Shown in pieces: positions 17,231 to 25,246 of a stretch of DNA of 64,000 nucleotides; the stretch's first letter is position 1; each line of letters opens with the position of its first letter. The translations under genes were made by a program, and so were the position numbers. A model generated the notes under the pieces. The model was not told the DNA's origin and did no database searches. It saw only the letters and a program-made list of their open reading frames with translations. Source of the stretch: Nocardiopsis kunsanensis DSM 44524 (GTDB lineage Bacteria; Actinomycetota; Actinomycetes; Streptosporangiales; Streptosporangiaceae); contig NZ_ANAY01000002.1 of assembly GCF_000340965.1 (NCBI RefSeq), forward strand, positions 124,001-188,000, read 5' to 3'.

Positions 17231-17809
17231 GTGAACAGTGGAGGCCCACGGGATTTCTGGGAGCGGGACCCCAACCCGGTCCTGCGCCCGTCCGAAGGCC
17301 TGCGTGAGACCGGGCCGCCGTCCCCGCGGAGCCTCCGGGAGCCGTACCCGGCTCCCGGCTCCTACAGTGCGGACCACCGCGGGGCCCAGGGAACCTACGG
17401 CGGGCCGCCTCCCGCTCAGGGGCCCTGCGCAGGTGCGCACACGGCCCCGCCCGCGCCCCACACCGCACAGCCCGCCCCGGGTGCCGCGAACCCCCCTCCG
17501 GGCGCACCACCGCCCTCCGGCCCGCCGCCACGGGTGGGTGGTGCGGTCGCGGCACTCGTCGTGGCCTTCCTGACGTGGGCGGTCCCCCTGCTCGGCATCA
17601 CCATGGGACTCTGGTTCTACGTACTGGTGGCCAACCTGCCCGGTGTCGCCTTCGCGGTGACCGCACTGACGAAGATCCCGAACACCTCCGAGGTGGAGCG
17701 CTTCATCCGCTACACCTGGGCGTGCAACTTCGCCTACATCGCGCTGTCGGTGGTCTTCGCCGTCCCGCTCGCCGTCCTGTTCCTCATGATGATGCTGGTC
17801 GGCGGCTGA
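17231..17809 (+). CDS. Pro/Gly-rich N-terminus, two-helix membrane protein (CD225-like)
   Basis: A 192-aa protein built like its upstream neighbour. About 100 disordered residues rich in Pro, Gly and Ala precede two C-terminal membrane helices (GAVAALVVAFLTWAVPLLG and around FAYIALSVVFAVPLAVLFL). A loop containing VTALTKIPNTSEVERFIRYT joins them. The start is GTG with GGGGAGGA about 11 nt upstream. The function is unknown. Tandem duplication is suggested by architecture rather than by close identity. Confidence 0.65.
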   Translation: MNSGGPRDFWERDPNPVLRPSEGLRETGPPSPRSLREPYPAPGSYSADHRGAQGTYGGPPPAQGPCAGAHTAPPAPHTAQPAPGAANPPPGAPPPSGPPPRVGGAVAALVVAFLTWAVPLLGITMGLWFYVLVANLPGVAFAVTALTKIPNTSEVERFIRYTWACNFAYIALSVVFAVPLAVLFLMMMLVGG

Positions 17810-17851
17810 GGCCGCTCGGCCCCAGCGGCAGCTCCCCGACCGTGCCGTTCC

Positions 17852-18270
17852 ATGGAGCCCCCGATGCCCGATCCCTACTACGGTCCCCATCGGCCCCAGT
17901 ACGGCTCTCCCCGGTCGGAGGTCCCTCCTACGGCGGACCGCAACCGCCCCACGGCGGTGCGTACCGTCCGGTTCCCGGCCCGCCGCCGGCCCCGTACCCC
18001 TACGCCCACGTCCCGCCCGAGCACCAGCCGCCGACGGGCAGCACGATCACCGCGCTGGTCGTCGGTGTCCTGCCGGCGCCCATGCGTATGGGCAACGTCA
18101 CCCCGTTCATCGGTACGGTCATGGCGGGGGTCGCACTGTCCGAACACAGCCGCGCCCCGGGGCACCACGCCGTGTTCCGTCGCCGTGCCTGGGTCTCCGA
18201 CGGGATCCACCTCGGCATCTTCGCCGTCCTCCTCGGCGCCTTCGTCACCGCGGTACTCCTCGTGAGCTGA
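17852..18270 (+). pseudogene. third Pro/Gly/Tyr-rich two-helix membrane protein, frameshifted
   Basis: The N-terminus MPDPYYGPHRPQYGSP (ATG at 17864; an in-frame ATG also at 17852) is in one frame. The fitting continuation (GGPSYGGPQPPHGGAYRPV, then two membrane helices ending FAVLLGAFVTAVLLVS, stop at 18268-18270) is in another frame. A one-base deletion in the C4 run at 17909-17912 would explain it; restoring a fifth C joins the two frames smoothly. The original protein was about 139 aa and resembled the two upstream genes. This may be a real mutation or a homopolymer sequencing error. Confidence 0.6.
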
Positions 18271-18398
18271 CGGACGGGCCGCCGTACGCCGCACAGGGGT
18301 GTGCCCCACCGCTCCCGGACGGCGGGCATGATCGGAGCAGTACACGTGTTGCACGTGGGGCCCTCCCCACACGCCGTCGACGAGAGTGAAGGTCCCGT

Positions 18399-20033
18399 GT
18401 GTCCTGCCTGATCGTCCAGTCCGACAAGACCCTCCTCCTCGAGGTCGACCACGAGTCGGCCGACGAGTGCCGCCGAGCCATCGCGCCCTTCGCCGAGCTC
18501 GAGCGCGCCCCCGAACACGTGCACACCTACCGGATCACCCCGCTGGCGCTGTGGAACGCACGCGCCGCCGGCCACGACGCCGAGCAGGCCGTGGACGCGC
18601 TCGTGAGCTTCTCGCGGTTCCCGGTGCCCCAGGGCCTCCTGGTGGACATCTCCGAGACCATGGACCGTTACGGCCGCCTCACCCTGGACGGCGACCCCGC
18701 CCACGGACTGGTGCTGCGCTCCAGCGACCGGGCCGTCCTGGAGGAGGTCGTACGCGCCAAGAAGCTCAAGGGCATGCTGGGCGAGCGCATCGACGGCGAC
18801 ACCGTCGCCGTGCATCCCAGTGAGCGCGGGAACCTCAAGCAGGAACTGCTCAGGATCGGCTGGCCGGCCGAGGACCTGGCCGGGTACGTCGACGGCGAGG
18901 CCCACGAGATCGACCTCGCCGAGGACGGCTGGGAGCTGCGCCCCTACCAGCGCGAGGCCGCCGAGAGCTTCCGGGCCGGGGGCTCGGGTGTGGTCGTGCT
19001 GCCGTGCGGCGCGGGCAAGACCATCGTGGGCGCCGCGGCGATGGCGATGACCGGGACCACGACGCTGATCCTGGTCACCAACACCGTCTCGGTGCACCAG
19101 TGGAAGGCCGAGCTGCTGCGCCGTACCTCCCTCACCGAGGACGAGATCGGCGAGTACTCGGGCAGCCGCAAGGAGATCCGTCCCGTCACCATCGCCACGT
19201 ACCAGGTCATGGCGGCCCGCAAGAAGGGTGTGCACACGCACCTGGAGCTGTTCGAGGCGCGGGACTGGGGGCTGGTCGTCTACGACGAGGTGCACCTGCT
19301 GCCCGCCCCGATCTTCCGGATGACCGCGGACCTGCAGGCACGGCGGCGGCTCGGTCTGACCGCCACCCTGGTGCGCGAGGACGGCCGCGAGGGCGACGTG
19401 TTCTCCCTCATCGGTCCCAAGCGCTTCGATGCCCCGTGGAAGGACATGGAGAACCAGGGGTGGATCGCTCCGGCCGACTGTGTCGAGGTGCGGGTCGACC
19501 TGTCCGACGCCGAGCGCATGGCCTACGCGACCGCCGAGCCGGAGGACCGTTACCGGTTCTGCGCCTCCACCGACGCCAAGAACCGGGTCGTGGGCGCCCT
19601 CGTGGAACGCCACGCGGAGGAGCAGGTGTTGGTCATCGGTTCCTTCATCGACCAGTTGGACGAGCTCGGCGAGTCCCTGGGCGCTCCGGTGATCAAGGGC
19701 GATATGCGCAACAAGGAGCGGGAACGGCTCTACGACGCGTTCCGGTCCGGTGAACTGCGGACCCTGGTGGTGTCCAAGGTCGCGAACTTCTCCATCGACC
19801 TGCCCGAGGCCGGTGTGGCGGTACAGGTGTCGGGTTCGTTCGGCTCGCGCCAGGAGGAGGCCCAGCGCTTGGGCCGGGTGCTGCGTCCGAAGGCCGACGG
19901 GGGCAGCGCGCGGTTCTACGCGGTCGTCGCCCGGGACACCCTGGACCAGGACTACGCGGCCCACCGACAGCGGTTCCTGGCCGAGCAGGGATACGCGTAC
20001 CAGATCACGGATGCGGCCGAGCTGTTGGCCTGA
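18399..20033 (+). CDS. DNA repair helicase XPB
   Basis: A 544-aa superfamily 2 helicase of the bacterial XPB group, a 3'-5' DNA-unwinding ATPase. Residues 1-150 are the helicase-associated damage-recognition-like domain. Motif I LPCGAGKT lies near residue 205, the Walker B box DEVH near 295, motif III LTATL near 320 and motif VI QRLGRVLRPK near 490. The start is GTG (MSCLIVQSDKTLLLEV) with GTGAAGG about 8 nt upstream. The helicase-associated protein at 13622 is its likely partner. Its in vivo role in nucleotide excision repair of bacteria is not settled. Confidence 0.95.
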   Translation: MSCLIVQSDKTLLLEVDHESADECRRAIAPFAELERAPEHVHTYRITPLALWNARAAGHDAEQAVDALVSFSRFPVPQGLLVDISETMDRYGRLTLDGDPAHGLVLRSSDRAVLEEVVRAKKLKGMLGERIDGDTVAVHPSERGNLKQELLRIGWPAEDLAGYVDGEAHEIDLAEDGWELRPYQREAAESFRAGGSGVVVLPCGAGKTIVGAAAMAMTGTTTLILVTNTVSVHQWKAELLRRTSLTEDEIGEYSGSRKEIRPVTIATYQVMAARKKGVHTHLELFEARDWGLVVYDEVHLLPAPIFRMTADLQARRRLGLTATLVREDGREGDVFSLIGPKRFDAPWKDMENQGWIAPADCVEVRVDLSDAERMAYATAEPEDRYRFCASTDAKNRVVGALVERHAEEQVLVIGSFIDQLDELGESLGAPVIKGDMRNKERERLYDAFRSGELRTLVVSKVANFSIDLPEAGVAVQVSGSFGSRQEEAQRLGRVLRPKADGGSARFYAVVARDTLDQDYAAHRQRFLAEQGYAYQITDAAELLA

Positions 20034-20108
20034 GCAAGCGCACGGGGTCTTCCCGCGTGGCTGGGCCGTGGCGGGGTTCGAGGGTTGTTCCCGGCACCGG
20101 TGCCCGAG

Positions 20109-20137
20109 TTGTGGCAGGGGTCACGAGATAGGACAAT
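20109..20137 (+). promoter_or_regulatory. candidate promoter of the S-adenosyl methyltransferase
   Basis: TTGTGG (20109-20114) and GACAAT (20132-20137) are 17 bp apart. Transcription would start near 20144, after the first in-frame ATG (20136), which favours the second ATG (20175) as start. Confidence 0.45.
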
Positions 20138-20174
20138 GTCGACATCGGATCCCCCCACGCGTCTGAGAGGCCCC

Positions 20175-20978
20175 ATGTCGCACACCCCCATCGACACGTC
20201 CGTCGCACACACCGCGCGCGTGTGGAACTATTGGCTCGGAGGAAAGGACAATTATCCGCCCGACCGCGAGGTCGGCGACCGGATCCGGGAGCGGTTCCCC
20301 GAAGTCGTCGACGCCGCCCTCGGTGACCGCGCGTTCCTGCGCCGCAGCGTCACGCACCTGGTGGAGCAGGAGGGGGTCCGCCAGTTCCTGGACATCGGCG
20401 CGGGCCTGCCCACCGCCGACAACACCCACGAGGTGGCCCAGAGGCTGTCCCCGGACAGCCGTGTGGTCTACGTCGACAACGACCCGCTGGTGCTGGCACA
20501 CGCACGTGCACTGCTGACCGGGACCGACGAGGGGCACACCTCGTTCGTCGACTCCGACCTGCGCGAGACCGGACGGGTCCTGGCCCGGGCGCGCGAGTCC
20601 CTGGACTTCGAGCAGCCGGTCGCGCTGATGCTCATGGGCACCATGGGGCACTTCCCCGACCTGGACGAGGCGCTGGAGCTGGTGCGCACCTACGTGGACG
20701 CGCTGCCGACGGGGAGTTTCGTCGCGGTGTGCGACGGGGTGCTGTCGGACACGGTGACTCTGGGTCCCGAGGAGATCGCGGAGTTCACGAAGATCTGGGA
20801 GGGCGGGGTGACCCTGCCCTACGTGCCGCGTTCGCTGGAGGACTTCACCCGGTTCTTCGACGGCCTGGACCTGGTCGACCCGGGGGTGGTCTCGGTGAGC
20901 AAGTGGCGTCCGGAGCCGGTGGAGGTCGGCCGGTGCCGCGACCTGCCCCAGTACTGCGGGTTGGCGCGCAAGCGGTGA
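20175..20978 (+). CDS. S-adenosyl methyltransferase (DUF574/Methyltransf_19 family)
   Basis: A 267-aa enzyme of the actinobacterial DUF574 group. The signature opening TSVAHTARVWNYWLGGKDNY is followed by the SAM-binding FLDIGAGLPTADNTHEVAQ near residue 80 and the motif VVYVDNDPLVLAHARALL near residue 105. Members are very abundant in Streptomyces and relatives, usually with unknown substrates. I chose the ATG at 20175 because GAGAGG lies just upstream and a candidate promoter overlaps the earlier ATG at 20136. A GC hairpin follows the stop. Confidence 0.9.
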   Translation: MSHTPIDTSVAHTARVWNYWLGGKDNYPPDREVGDRIRERFPEVVDAALGDRAFLRRSVTHLVEQEGVRQFLDIGAGLPTADNTHEVAQRLSPDSRVVYVDNDPLVLAHARALLTGTDEGHTSFVDSDLRETGRVLARARESLDFEQPVALMLMGTMGHFPDLDEALELVRTYVDALPTGSFVAVCDGVLSDTVTLGPEEIAEFTKIWEGGVTLPYVPRSLEDFTRFFDGLDLVDPGVVSVSKWRPEPVEVGRCRDLPQYCGLARKR

Positions 20979-20986
20979 GTTGCCGC

Positions 20987-21009
20987 GGGCCGGTCCCGGC
21001 GACCGGCCC
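20987..21009 (+). terminator. GC hairpin terminator
   Basis: GGGCCGGT (20987-20994) and ACCGGCCC (21002-21009) form an 8-bp stem with a 7-nt loop, 8 bp after the methyltransferase stop and before the convergent small gene. It probably works in both directions. Confidence 0.6.
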
Positions 21010-21047
21010 GGAACCGCGCTCTCCGTGTGGCCGCGGGAACCTCCGGG

Positions 21048-21284
21048 TCAGACCGAGGGCAGGACACCCATGACGTAGGTCCCCGCCGCGATGCCCCACG
21101 CGATGAGCGAGTAGGCGAGTGTGCGGGAGCGCAGGAGCCGGTCTCCGCGGACCGAAGGCGCGGTGAAGGCGATCACCAGGAGGGCCAGGCCGAGCAACGC
21201 GGGGATCACAGAGGCCAGCGCGAAGATCTGGGTCTGGGCGGCGCACGAGGCGTAACCGGAGCTCCCGGGCTCACCACAGAACAC
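21048..21284 (-). CDS. small two-helix membrane protein
   Basis: A 78-aa protein with two hydrophobic helices (IFALASVIPALLGLALLVIAF and LAYSLIAWGIAAGTYVMGV) and two Cys residues (FCGEPGSSGYASC) on what should be the outer face. The GTG start at 21282-21284 has GGGGGA at good spacing. A TACACT -10-like box at about 21319-21324 would give a leader of about 30 nt, which supports this start. I do not recognise a family. It is convergent with the methyltransferase and divergent from the R2-like oxidase. Confidence 0.55.
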   Translation of the reverse strand: MFCGEPGSSGYASCAAQTQIFALASVIPALLGLALLVIAFTAPSVRGDRLLRSRTLAYSLIAWGIAAGTYVMGVLPSV

Positions 21285-21469
21285 GTCGTCCCCCGATCGG
21301 TTCGTTCGGCGTGGAGTGTACCCCCGAACCGTACCGTTTCGGCGAGGCTGCATCGTCGAGGGAGACAGCCGAATCCCGCTCGTCCGGTTTCTTCTCCGCC
21401 AGATCTTTACATCTGTAGCGGATGTGCCCAATCATGAGGGTCGGTTTCCCTACCCCCCGGAGGCCCCTC

Positions 21470-22438
21470 ATGACCGACACCCGGCAGCGCTCCGGTTTCC
21501 ACTCGCTGCGGGCAGGCGGACTGAACTGGGAGTCCCTGCCGCTGCGACTGTTCGCCAAGGGCAACGAGCGCGGGTGGGACCCCGCCGACATCGACCTGTC
21601 CCAGGACGCCGAGGACTGGCAGGGCCTCGACGAGGAGTCGCGCACACGGGTCCTGCGGCTGTGCTCCCTGTTCGTCGCCGGGGAGGAGGCCGTGACCGAG
21701 GACCTTCTGCCGTTCCTGAGTGCGATGTCCGCGGAGGGGCGGCTCGGCGACGAGATGTACCTGACGCAGTTCCTGTACGAGGAGGCCAAGCACGTGCAGG
21801 CCTTCCGCCGCTGGCTGGACGCCATCGGCGTTCAGGAGGACCTGCACCGGTTCGTGGAGCACAACCCCGGCTACCGGGCGCTGTTCTACGAGGAACTGCC
21901 CGGTGCGCTGGAGGCACTCGTGGCCGACCCGAGCCCGCGCAACCAGGTACGGGCCTCGGTGACCTACAACCACATCGTCGAGGGGTCGCTCGCCCTCACC
22001 GGGTACTACGCGTGGAACCACCTGTGCACCGTGCGCGGGATCTTCCCCGGTATGCGCCGTATCGTGCGCCGCATCGGTGACGACGAGCGCCGCCACATGG
22101 CCTGGGGCACCTTCACGTGCCGCCGCCACGTCGCAGGGGACGACAGCAACTGGCAGGTGATCAGTGACCGGCTCCAGGAGCTGTTGCCGCACGTACTCGA
22201 CACCGTCGAGCGCAGCGACGTCCCCAGCCGGAATCCGGCGTTCGAGCGTTACGAACTGCCGCCCGACGAACTGGTCCAGTACGCGAACAACCGTGCCGTG
22301 CGGCGTCTGGGAGCCATCGAGTCCGCCCGCGGGGCAGCGGTCACCACCATCGACACCGACGCCGCCCCCGAGAAGCTGGAGGAACGTTTCGGCGAGGAGG
22401 ACCGCGCCACCATGGCACGGCTCCACCCCGCCGACTGA
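21470..22438 (+). CDS. R2-like ligand-binding oxidase
   Basis: A 322-aa ferritin-like protein of the R2lox group, related to ribonucleotide reductase R2 but carrying a Mn/Fe cofactor and a bound long-chain fatty acid. The opening [20 protein letters not shown] with [11 protein letters not shown] is diagnostic. Metal ligands are visible in [23 protein letters not shown] and [11 protein letters not shown]. It acts as an oxidase, not as a reductase subunit; the physiological substrate is unknown. The start is ATG with CCGGAGG 8 nt upstream. TTTACA (21406-21411) followed 17 bp later by CAATCA is a plausible promoter. Confidence 0.9.
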   Translation: MTDTRQRSGFHSLRAGGLNWESLPLRLFAKGNERGWDPADIDLSQDAEDWQGLDEESRTRVLRLCSLFVAGEEAVTEDLLPFLSAMSAEGRLGDEMYLTQFLYEEAKHVQAFRRWLDAIGVQEDLHRFVEHNPGYRALFYEELPGALEALVADPSPRNQVRASVTYNHIVEGSLALTGYYAWNHLCTVRGIFPGMRRIVRRIGDDERRHMAWGTFTCRRHVAGDDSNWQVISDRLQELLPHVLDTVERSDVPSRNPAFERYELPPDELVQYANNRAVRRLGAIESARGAAVTTIDTDAAPEKLEERFGEEDRATMARLHPAD

Positions 22439-22452
22439 GAGCCACGCAGGGG

Positions 22453-24387
22453 TCAGGGGACGGGCTCGTGCGCACGGGGTGCGGGCGCGGCCGGGGCGGG
22501 TGCCCGTATGCGCCCGGCTCGGACACCGTTGGCCACCACCACGACCTCCGCGAGCTCGTGCACCAGCACCACCGCGGCCAGGCCCAGGACCCCGAACAGG
22601 GCCAGCGGCATGAGCCCCACGATGATCGCCAGCGACAACGCCACGCTCTGCCACATGATGGTGCGTGAACGCCGCGCGTGGGCGAGCAGCAGCGGCAGGT
22701 GCCCGAGGTCCTCGCCCATGAGTGCCGTGTCGGCGGTCTCGATCGCCACGTCCGTGCCCATCGCACCCATTGCCACACCCGCGTCGGCGGCGGCGAGGGC
22801 GGGTGCGTCGTTGACCCCGTCCCCGACCATCAGCAGCGGGCCGTGCGCACGCAGGTCGGCGACGACGCGGGCCTTGTCCTCAGGGCGCAGGCCGGCGTGG
22901 ACCTCGCCGACGCCCACCTCACCGGCCACCGCACGGGCCGTGACGGGATCGTCCCCGGTGAGCACGGCGATCCGGTACCCGCGGTTCCGGAGCTCGGCGA
23001 CGACCCCGGCCGCTTCGGGACGCGGGTCGTCTCGCACGGCGACGGCTCCGAGAAGCGCGCCGTCCTCCTCCACGAGCACGACGGTGGCACCGGTGTCCCG
23101 CAGCCGCTGCACACCGTCGGTCATGTCCCCGGGAGCGATCCACCCGGCACGGCCCAAACGTACGGGGCGCCCGTCCAGGGTTCCGGTGAGCCCGGCTCCG
23201 ACGACCGCCTCGACGTTCTCGGCAGGGCGGTCAAGGTCCCCGGCAGCGTCCAGGATCGCTGGTGCCAGAGGGTGCTCGCTGCGAGCTTCCAGTGCGGCGG
23301 CGACCGCCAGTGCCCTGGTCCGGTCACCGAGGACCGCGGTGACGGCGGGCCGGTTGCGGGTCAGTGTCCCGGTCTTGTCGAACGCGACGGTGCGCACCGT
23401 ACCGAGGGCTTCCAGCGCGGCACCGCCCTTGATCAGCACCCCGTGCCGAGTCGCCGCTCCGACCGCCGAGACCACGGTGACGGGGACGGAGATCGCGAGT
23501 GCGCACGGCGAAGCGGCCACGAGCACCACGAGGGCGCGTTCGATCCATGTGGCGGGGTCACCGAACAGCCCGCCCACCACGGCGACGAGGGCCGCGGCGA
23601 CCAGCACCCCCGGAACGAGCGGGCGCGCGATCCGGTCGGCCAGCCGCTGCCCGGAACCCTTGCGGGACTGCTCCTGCTCCACCACCTGCACGATGCGTGC
23701 AAGGGAGTTGTCCTCGGCGGTGCGGGTCACCTCGACCTCCAGCACCCCGGTCCCGTTGACCGATCCGGCGTGGACCTCGTCACCGGTGGTGGCCTCCACC
23801 GGCACCGACTCCCCCGTGATGGCGGAGGTGTCCAGTGAGGTGGCCCCGGAGACCACGCGCCCGTCGGTGGCCAGACGCTCGCCGGGGCGCAGCACGAGGA
23901 GGTCGCCGGTCCGCAGCTCCTCGGGAACGATCCCCCGGTCCTGTCCGTCGCGCCGAACGGTCGCGGTGGCGGGTACGAGAGCGAGCAACGACCGGAGACC
24001 GCTGCGGGTACGGGCCAGGGAGTACTCCTCCAGGCCCTCCGCGATGGTGTAGAGCACGGCGAGCATCGCGGCCTCGCCGACGTCACCGAGCAGGACCGCC
24101 CCGACCGCGGCGACGGTCATGAGGGTGCCGACGCCGAGCCTGCCCCGGGCCAGACCCCGCAAGGTGGAGGGGACGAAGGTCCATCCGGCCACCGCCAGCG
24201 CTCCGGCCTGCCCGAGCAGCACTCCCCACTCGGGCCCGCCGGCCCACCCGGTCCCGTATCCGGCGGTCAGGAGCAGAACGGCCGCGGCAGCGAACCGGAT
24301 CTCGTCCACGTGCCACAGACGGGCGGGCCCGTTCCCCTGCTGGGCGGGCGCGGCGGTGTCGTCCCCGCATCCGCATGCGTCACTCAT
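22453..24387 (-). CDS. heavy-metal P1B-type ATPase (CtpD/CoaT-like, SPC motif)
   Basis: A 644-aa metal-exporting ATPase. It shows TSAITGESVPVE (actuator), the membrane motif SPCALAISVPVTVV in place of CPC, the phosphorylation site DKTGTLT, and VGDGVNDAPALAAADAGVAMG. The SPC motif marks the P1B-4 group, which exports Co2+, Zn2+ or Fe2+; mycobacterial CtpD is the model. The classic HEG motif of the last helices reads HELAE here. There is no N-terminal HMA domain, only a short Cys motif (ACGCGDD) near the start. The start ATG overlaps the arsR stop by 8 bp, so the two genes form one operon. Regulation by the metal-sensing ArsR is inferred. Confidence 0.9.
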   Translation of the reverse strand: MSDACGCGDDTAAPAQQGNGPARLWHVDEIRFAAAAVLLLTAGYGTGWAGGPEWGVLLGQAGALAVAGWTFVPSTLRGLARGRLGVGTLMTVAAVGAVLLGDVGEAAMLAVLYTIAEGLEEYSLARTRSGLRSLLALVPATATVRRDGQDRGIVPEELRTGDLLVLRPGERLATDGRVVSGATSLDTSAITGESVPVEATTGDEVHAGSVNGTGVLEVEVTRTAEDNSLARIVQVVEQEQSRKGSGQRLADRIARPLVPGVLVAAALVAVVGGLFGDPATWIERALVVLVAASPCALAISVPVTVVSAVGAATRHGVLIKGGAALEALGTVRTVAFDKTGTLTRNRPAVTAVLGDRTRALAVAAALEARSEHPLAPAILDAAGDLDRPAENVEAVVGAGLTGTLDGRPVRLGRAGWIAPGDMTDGVQRLRDTGATVVLVEEDGALLGAVAVRDDPRPEAAGVVAELRNRGYRIAVLTGDDPVTARAVAGEVGVGEVHAGLRPEDKARVVADLRAHGPLLMVGDGVNDAPALAAADAGVAMGAMGTDVAIETADTALMGEDLGHLPLLLAHARRSRTIMWQSVALSLAIIVGLMPLALFGVLGLAAVVLVHELAEVVVVANGVRAGRIRAPAPAAPAPRAHEPVP

Positions 24388-24757
24388 CGTCGACCCCCGT
24401 GGCCGCACCCCGGGCCCGCTCGCCGAAGTTGGGGCACAGCTGTACTGCCCGACCGGTGGCCTCCAGGAGGGTCTCGGCGGCCGCGAGCAGGTCGAACAGT
24501 TCCGGGCGCGTGAGGGAGTAGAAGACCTGGCGTCCCTGCGGGTGGCCGTCCACGAGCCCGCAGTCGCGCAGACAGGCCACGTGCGCGGAGACGGTGGACT
24601 GCGCCAGGCCGGTGTGCTCGACGAGATCGGACACGCGGGCCCGACCCTCGGCCAGTCGGCGCACGATCGCCAGCCGGGTGCCGTCGGACAAGGAGTGGAA
24701 CAGGGACTCGGCCGCCCCCGTTCCGGGGGTGCGTGTAATCGCTTCATTCATCGCCAT
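24380..24757 (-). CDS. ArsR/SmtB family metal-responsive repressor
   Basis: A 125-aa winged-helix protein with the ArsR pattern: LFHSLSDGTRLAIVRRLAEG, then the recognition helix QSTVSAHVACLRDCGLVDG and the wing HPQGRQVFYSL. Cys (ACLRDCGL) and His residues in the recognition helix and a Cys in the C-terminal QLCPNFGE could form a metal site like that of CmtR or NmtR. It overlaps the P-type ATPase gene by 8 bp. TATGAT on the minus strand (24764-24769) ends 6 nt before its ATG, so the mRNA is probably leaderless. A perfect inverted repeat spans this promoter. A second start two codons in (ATG at 24751) is possible. Confidence 0.92.
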   Translation of the reverse strand: MAMNEAITRTPGTGAAESLFHSLSDGTRLAIVRRLAEGRARVSDLVEHTGLAQSTVSAHVACLRDCGLVDGHPQGRQVFYSLTRPELFDLLAAAETLLEATGRAVQLCPNFGERARGAATGVDDE

Positions 24758-24788
24758 ACAGCGATCATATCGTCTTCAGGCGATGAAT
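24746..24788. promoter_or_regulatory. candidate ArsR operator: perfect 10-bp inverted repeat
   Basis: ATTCATCGCC (24746-24755) is exactly inverted at 24779-24788 with a 23-bp spacer that contains the arsR -10 box (TATGAT, minus strand). Autoregulation by ArsR is the obvious reading. The arms also overlap the first arsR codons. Confidence 0.5.
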
Positions 24789-24814
24789 TTGGGTGCGCTC
24801 CTCCCCACTCCGCC

Positions 24815-24820
24815 TACAGT
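24815..24820 (+). promoter_or_regulatory. -10 hexamer of the Nudix gene, leaderless
   Basis: TACAGT ends 6 nt before the ATG at 24827, with no Shine-Dalgarno. This is the same spacing as several other genes in the window. Confidence 0.5.
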
Positions 24821-24826
24821 GGACGC

Positions 24827-25246
24827 ATGTTCGGGACTTCCACGACCCCACCGGTGATCGACGCCCTCGCCTGGGTCCACGTCCGCGACGGGCTCCTGTT
24901 GTGTGTGCGTCCCGAGGGACGTGACCTGCTCTACGTTCCCGGCGGCAAGCGCGAGAGCGGGGAGAGCGACGAGGACGCCGTCGCCCGCGAGGCCTTCGAG
25001 GAAGTCTCCGTCCGCCTGCGCCCGGGCACCTTCCGGCTGGTCACCGTGGTCGACGAGGTCGCGCACGCGCAGGCGCCCGGCACGCGCGTGCGCATGAGCT
25101 GTTACACGGCTGAGCACGACGGTGCCATCGCCGCCGACCACGAGATCACCGAGCTCGCCTGGGTCGGTCACGCCGACCGCGCCCGGTGCGCACCCGCCGT
25201 ACGCCGCCTCATCGAGGTCCTGCACACCGAGGGCGCCGTCCGCTAG
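24827..25246 (+). CDS. Nudix hydrolase
   Basis: A 139-aa enzyme with a complete Nudix box near residues 44-66: GG, then E at the sixth position and REAFEE, fitting the GX5EX7REUXEE rule. Nudix proteins cleave nucleoside diphosphates linked to another moiety; the substrate is not readable. The start is ATG with a -10 hexamer 6 nt upstream. Its TAG stop overlaps the stop of the convergent CPBP gene at a CTAG tetranucleotide. It is divergent from the ArsR/metal-efflux operon. Confidence 0.9.
   Translation: MFGTSTTPPVIDALAWVHVRDGLLLCVRPEGRDLLYVPGGKRESGESDEDAVAREAFEEVSVRLRPGTFRLVTVVDEVAHAQAPGTRVRMSCYTAEHDGAIAADHEITELAWVGHADRARCAPAVRRLIEVLHTEGAVR

Noticed and set aside
20136-20174. Earlier start of the S-adenosyl methyltransferase at ATG 20136
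   Set aside because: This ATG overlaps the predicted -10 box, while ATG 20175 has a Shine-Dalgarno and the typical family N-terminus.
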